A DNA stretch of 64,000 bases from Vibrio cyclitrophicus (GTDB lineage Bacteria > Pseudomonadota > Gammaproteobacteria > Enterobacterales > Vibrionaceae). The notes under the pieces were generated by a model. It searched no databases and was not told where the DNA came from. It worked only from the letters and a program-made list of their open reading frames with translations. The stretch covers positions 558,001 to 622,000 of the forward strand of contig CP065366.1 in the NCBI GenBank assembly GCA_023206055.1, read 5' to 3'. Below are positions 59,881 through 64,000 of the stretch, piece after piece. The position numbers were made by a program, and so were the translations under genes. Positions within the stretch are counted from its first letter, which is position 1, and each line of letters starts with the position of its first letter.

Positions 59881-61020
59881 TTGAAGAAGTCAGCACTACT
59901 CGTCCTAGAAGATGGGACAGTATTTCACGGTGAAGCCATTGGCGCTGTAGGTTCTGCAGTTGGTGAAGTCGTTTTTAATACCTCGATGACGGGGTACCAA
60001 GAAATCCTCACTGATCCTTCCTATTCTCAACAAATCGTTACCCTTACTTACCCTCACATTGGCAATACCGGAACCAATTCCGAAGATGAAGAATCTTCTT
60101 CAATCCACGCTCAAGGCCTTGTGATTCGCGATCTCCCTCTAATCGCTTCTAACTTCCGTAATGAACAATCCCTTTCTGATTACCTTAAGTCGCAAAACGT
60201 TATTGGTATCGCTGATATCGATACTCGTAAGCTGACGCGTATTCTTCGTGAAAAAGGTGCTCAAAACGGTTGTATCGTAGCGGGTAACAACCTTGATGAG
60301 GCTCTAGCTCTGGCTAAAGCAAAAGAATTCCCTGGCCTGAAAGGTATGGACCTTGCGAAAGAAGTTACAACAAAAGAAGCGTATCAATGGAAACAAGGTT
60401 CGTGGACGCTTACGGGTGGACTTCCTGAAGCGAAAGCAGACTCTGAATTGCCATACCACGTTGTTGCTTATGACTTCGGCGCAAAACGAAACATCTTACG
60501 AATGCTTGTTGACCGCGGCTGCCGCCTAACGGTTGTGCCTGCTGAAACTTCAGCAGAAGAAGTACTCGCTCTGAACCCAGACGGTGTTTTCCTTTCAAAT
60601 GGCCCTGGTGACCCAGAACCATGTACTTACGCAATTGAAGCGACAAAAGTGTTCCTAGAAAAAGGCTTACCAATCTTCGGTATCTGTCTAGGTCACCAGA
60701 TTCTTGCTCTTGCGTCAGGCGCTAAGACAGTGAAGATGAAGTTTGGTCACCACGGTGCAAACCACCCGGTTAAAGATTTAGATCGTGATGTTGTGATGAT
60801 TACTTCACAAAACCACGGCTTTGCTGCTGACGAAGATACACTTCCAGAGACATTACGAGCGACTCATAAGTCTCTATTTGATGGTTCTCTGCAGGGGATC
60901 CACCGTACAGATAAGCCAGCATTTAGCTTCCAAGGTCACCCAGAAGCAAGCCCAGGTCCAGAAGACGCAGCGCCGTTATTCGACCACTTTATTGAACTAA
61001 TCAAACAGCACACAGCGTAA
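59881..61020 (+). CDS. carA: Carbamoyl-phosphate synthase small (glutaminase) subunit
   Basis: 379 aa from a TTG start with GGAGG 5 nt upstream; E. coli carA also starts with TTG. N-terminal domain (LVLEDGTVFHGEAIGAVGSAVGE and NTSMTGYQEILTDPSY), then a class I glutamine amidotransferase domain with catalytic Cys in FGICLGHQILALA and the His-Glu pair in FQGHPEASPGP. It releases ammonia from glutamine and channels it to CarB. carB follows after 16 nt. Confidence 0.97.
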   Translation: MKKSALLVLEDGTVFHGEAIGAVGSAVGEVVFNTSMTGYQEILTDPSYSQQIVTLTYPHIGNTGTNSEDEESSSIHAQGLVIRDLPLIASNFRNEQSLSDYLKSQNVIGIADIDTRKLTRILREKGAQNGCIVAGNNLDEALALAKAKEFPGLKGMDLAKEVTTKEAYQWKQGSWTLTGGLPEAKADSELPYHVVAYDFGAKRNILRMLVDRGCRLTVVPAETSAEEVLALNPDGVFLSNGPGDPEPCTYAIEATKVFLEKGLPIFGICLGHQILALASGAKTVKMKFGHHGANHPVKDLDRDVVMITSQNHGFAADEDTLPETLRATHKSLFDGSLQGIHRTDKPAFSFQGHPEASPGPEDAAPLFDHFIELIKQHTA

Positions 61021-61036
61021 TTCGGAGTAGTAGACA

Positions 61037-64000
61037 ATGCCAAAACGTACTGACATTAAAAGTATTCTTATTCTAGGTGCTGGCCCGATCGTTATCGGCC
61101 AAGCATGTGAGTTCGATTACTCTGGTGCTCAAGCTTGTAAAGCTCTTCGCGAAGAAGGTTACCGAGTTATTCTTGTAAACTCGAACCCAGCGACTATCAT
61201 GACTGACCCAGACATGGCTGATGCGACTTACATCGAACCTATCCAATGGGAAGTGGTTCGTAACATCATCGCTAAAGAGAAGCCAGATGCAGTTCTACCG
61301 ACAATGGGCGGCCAAACTGCACTTAACTGTGCGTTAGATTTAGAAAAATACGGCGTACTTGAAGAGTTCGGCGTAGAGATGATTGGTGCAACTGCTGACG
61401 CTATCGACAAAGCTGAAGACCGCTCTCGTTTTGATAAAGCAATGAAATCGATTGGTCTTGAGTGTCCAACGGCTGATACAGCGAAAACGATGGAAGAAGC
61501 TTACAAAGTTCAAGAAATGGTTGGTTTCCCTTGTATCATTCGCCCATCGTTTACGATGGGTGGTACAGGCGGTGGTATCGCTTATAACAAAGAAGAATTT
61601 GAAGAAATCTGTCGTCGTGGTTTGGACTTGTCTCCAACCAACGAACTTCTAATCGATGAGTCACTTATCGGTTGGAAAGAGTACGAGATGGAAGTGGTTC
61701 GCGACAAGAACGACAACTGCATCATCGTATGTGCGATTGAAAACTTTGACCCAATGGGTATTCACACTGGTGACTCAATCACAGTGGCTCCAGCTCAAAC
61801 GCTGACAGATAAAGAATACCAACTAATGCGTAACGCTTCTCTAGCGGTATTGCGTGAGATTGGTGTTGAAACGGGTGGCTCAAACGTACAGTTTGGTATC
61901 AACCCGAAAGATGGCCGTATGGTTATCATCGAGATGAACCCACGTGTATCTCGCTCTTCTGCACTAGCTTCTAAAGCAACAGGTTTCCCAATCGCTAAGA
62001 TTGCAGCGAAGCTGGCTGTTGGTTTTACGCTAGACGAACTAATGAATGACATCACTGGCGGCGCAACGCCAGCTTCATTCGAACCAACAATCGACTACGT
62101 AGTAACTAAGATTCCTCGTTTTAACTTCGAGAAGTTTGCTGGTGCTAACGACCGTCTAACGACGCAAATGAAGTCGGTTGGTGAAGTTATGGCTATCGGC
62201 CGTAACCAACAAGAATCTCTACAGAAAGCACTTCGCGGTCTAGAAGTTGGCGCAACTGGTTTTGACGAAATGGTCGACCTAGATGCACCTGACGCTCTAA
62301 CGACGATTCGCCATGAGCTTAAAGAAGCCGGTTCTGACCGTATTTGGTACATCGCAGACGCTTTCCGTGCTGGTATGTCAGTTGATGGTGTATTCAACCT
62401 AACGCAAATTGACCGCTGGTTCCTAGTTCAAATCGAAGACATCGTAAAACTAGAGCAAGAACTTAAAGCGAAAGGCTTTGCTGGTCTGAATAAAGACGAG
62501 CTAATGAAGCTTAAGCGTAAAGGTTTTGCTGATGCTCGCCTGTCTAAGATTCTAGGTGTGGCAGAAAGTGAAATTCGTCGTCTACGTGACCAATACGATA
62601 TTCACCCAGTCTACAAGCGTGTAGATACGTGTGCGGCTGAGTTCTCTTCTGATACGGCTTACATGTACTCATCTTACGATGACGAATGTGAATCGAACCC
62701 AACAGACAAAGATAAAATCATGATCTTAGGCGGCGGTCCAAACCGTATCGGCCAAGGTATTGAATTCGATTACTGTTGTGTACATGCATCTCTAGCATTA
62801 CGTGAAGATGGCTACGAAACAATCATGGTTAACTGTAACCCTGAGACAGTTTCGACAGACTACGATACGTCTGACCGTTTGTACTTTGAACCAGTAACTC
62901 TGGAAGACGTACTAGCAATCGTTCGTGTTGAGAAGCCAAAAGGCGTTATCGTTCAGTACGGTGGTCAAACACCACTGAAACTGGCTCGTGAGCTTGAAGC
63001 TGCTGGCGTACCAATCATTGGTACTAGCCCAGACGCAATCGACCGTGCAGAAGACCGTGAGCGTTTCCAAGTTGCTGTTGACCGTCTTGGTCTTCTACAG
63101 CCAGAAAACGCGACAGTAACAACAATGGAGCAAGCGGTAGAGAAATCTCGCGAAATCGGCTTCCCACTGGTTGTTCGTCCTTCTTATGTTCTTGGTGGTC
63201 GTGCGATGGAAATCGTATACGACGAGCAAGACTTACGTCGCTACTTCAACGAAGCTGTCAGTGTTTCAAACGAATCTCCAGTACTACTTGATAGCTTCCT
63301 AGACGACGCTGTTGAAGTAGACGTTGATGCGATTTGTGACGGTGAGCGCGTTGTTATTGCGGGTATCATGGAGCACATCGAGCAAGCGGGTGTTCACTCA
63401 GGTGACTCAGCATGTTCTCTTCCTGCTTACACGTTAAGCCAAGAAATCCAAGACGTAATGCGTGAGCAAGTTGAAAAGCTAGCGTTCGAGTTGGGTGTTC
63501 GTGGTCTAATGAATACGCAGTTTGCTGTTAAGAACAACGAAGTGTACCTAATCGAGGTTAACCCTCGTGCAGCACGTACAGTACCGTTCGTGTCGAAAGC
63601 AACAGGCGCAGCAGTTGCTAAGATTGCAGCACGTGTTATGGCGGGTCAATCGCTAGAGTCTCAAGGCTTTACGAAAGAAATCATCCCACCTTACTACTCA
63701 GTGAAAGAAGTTGTTCTTCCGTTCAACAAATTCCCTGGTGTAGACCCACTATTAGGCCCAGAAATGCGCTCTACTGGTGAAGTTATGGGTGTTGGTGCAA
63801 CGTTTGCTGAAGCATACTCTAAAGCTGAATTGGGTTGTGGCAACATCTACCCAGAAGGCGGCCGTGCACTTCTTTCTGTTCGCGAAGGCGACAAAGAGCG
63901 CGTTGTTGACCTAGCATCTAAGCTATCTAAGCTTGGTTACCAGCTAGACGCAACACACGGCACTGCAGTTATCCTTGGCGAAGCGGGCATCAATCCACGT
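61037..64000 (+). CDS. carB: Carbamoyl-phosphate synthase large subunit (3' end beyond window)
   Basis: 988 codons are present and the frame is still open at the edge; the family length is about 1,075, so roughly 90 residues are missing. It starts MPKRTDIKSILILGAGPIVIGQ. Two homologous ATP-grasp halves are visible: RPSFTMGGTGGG and IEMNPRVSRSSALASKATG in the first, RPSYVLGGRAMEIVY and IEVNPRAARTVPFVSKATG in the second. The MGS-like allosteric domain, which binds UMP, IMP and ornithine, has begun at the edge (LDATHGTAVILGEAGINPR). It makes carbamoyl phosphate for arginine and pyrimidines with CarA. Confidence 0.97.
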   Translation, partial: MPKRTDIKSILILGAGPIVIGQACEFDYSGAQACKALREEGYRVILVNSNPATIMTDPDMADATYIEPIQWEVVRNIIAKEKPDAVLPTMGGQTALNCALDLEKYGVLEEFGVEMIGATADAIDKAEDRSRFDKAMKSIGLECPTADTAKTMEEAYKVQEMVGFPCIIRPSFTMGGTGGGIAYNKEEFEEICRRGLDLSPTNELLIDESLIGWKEYEMEVVRDKNDNCIIVCAIENFDPMGIHTGDSITVAPAQTLTDKEYQLMRNASLAVLREIGVETGGSNVQFGINPKDGRMVIIEMNPRVSRSSALASKATGFPIAKIAAKLAVGFTLDELMNDITGGATPASFEPTIDYVVTKIPRFNFEKFAGANDRLTTQMKSVGEVMAIGRNQQESLQKALRGLEVGATGFDEMVDLDAPDALTTIRHELKEAGSDRIWYIADAFRAGMSVDGVFNLTQIDRWFLVQIEDIVKLEQELKAKGFAGLNKDELMKLKRKGFADARLSKILGVAESEIRRLRDQYDIHPVYKRVDTCAAEFSSDTAYMYSSYDDECESNPTDKDKIMILGGGPNRIGQGIEFDYCCVHASLALREDGYETIMVNCNPETVSTDYDTSDRLYFEPVTLEDVLAIVRVEKPKGVIVQYGGQTPLKLARELEAAGVPIIGTSPDAIDRAEDRERFQVAVDRLGLLQPENATVTTMEQAVEKSREIGFPLVVRPSYVLGGRAMEIVYDEQDLRRYFNEAVSVSNESPVLLDSFLDDAVEVDVDAICDGERVVIAGIMEHIEQAGVHSGDSACSLPAYTLSQEIQDVMREQVEKLAFELGVRGLMNTQFAVKNNEVYLIEVNPRAARTVPFVSKATGAAVAKIAARVMAGQSLESQGFTKEIIPPYYSVKEVVLPFNKFPGVDPLLGPEMRSTGEVMGVGATFAEAYSKAELGCGNIYPEGGRALLSVREGDKERVVDLASKLSKLGYQLDATHGTAVILGEAGINPR

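Noticed and set aside
1..64000. Prophage, defence island, integron or biosynthetic cluster
   Set aside because: Apart from the two insertion sequences every gene is a recognisable core gene in conserved order; no integrase, toxin-antitoxin, restriction or phage genes were seen.
1..64000. tRNA or rRNA genes
   Set aside because: No cloverleaf-forming segment with the GGTTC-A-A type T-loop and matching acceptor stem was noticed in the gaps between genes; the GGTTC at the ISL3 ends is part of its inverted repeats.

Overview
The window is ordinary chromosomal core sequence from a marine Vibrio, most likely in or near the Splendidus clade. This is inferred from gene content, gene order, base composition in the mid-40s % G+C, and near word-for-word agreement of proteins such as DapB, DiaA and MurG with remembered Vibrio and E. 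coli sequences. No database search was run. It holds about 54 protein genes, one structural RNA (the RNase P RNA), two complete insertion sequences, and many intrinsic terminators and candidate promoters. There are no tRNA or rRNA genes, CRISPR arrays, prophage or recognisable defence genes.

Layout, left half. The left edge is the tail of a GspB-like gene. It is followed by a minus-strand SH3 protein and the DUF47-pit phosphate transport pair, then ygiF (inorganic triphosphatase), a six-helix potassium channel and a short chemotaxis receptor. glnE-hldE follows, with an ISL3-family insertion sequence placed exactly at the hldE stop codon. Next come tolC (minus) and the divergent nudF-yqiB-cpdA-yqiA-parE-parC run. 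degS, degQ and zapG/yhcB (minus) are followed by zapE, rplM-rpsI, the cytochrome bc1 operon petABC and sspAB. An IS3-family element lies between sspB and its terminator. dolP-diaA-yraN-lpoA read leftward, back to back with rsmI.

Layout, right half. The RNase P RNA gene (rnpB) separates rsmI from the division and cell wall (dcw) cluster: rsmH-ftsL-ftsI-murE-murF-mraY-murD-ftsW-murG-murC, then ftsQ-ftsA-ftsZ and lpxC. mraZ is not seen upstream of rsmH and no ddl lies between murC and ftsQ. secA, mutT, dapB and carA-carB complete the window; carB runs off the right edge.

The genes mostly form known functional blocks: peptidoglycan precursor synthesis and septation (mur/fts genes, with lpoA acting on PBP1A and zapE/zapG on division), envelope quality control (degQ, degS, dolP, tolC), outer-membrane lipid synthesis (hldE, lpxC), respiration (petABC), translation (rplM, rpsI, rsmI, rsmH) and carbamoyl phosphate supply. 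The strongest oddity is an exact threefold tandem repeat of a 24-nt hairpin unit in the P3 region of rnpB. Other points are two insertion sequences that each separate a gene from its terminator, two large palindromic intergenic elements after secA, a perfect palindrome at the predicted lpxC transcription start, and a candidate tandem ARG-box operator before a UUG-started carA.
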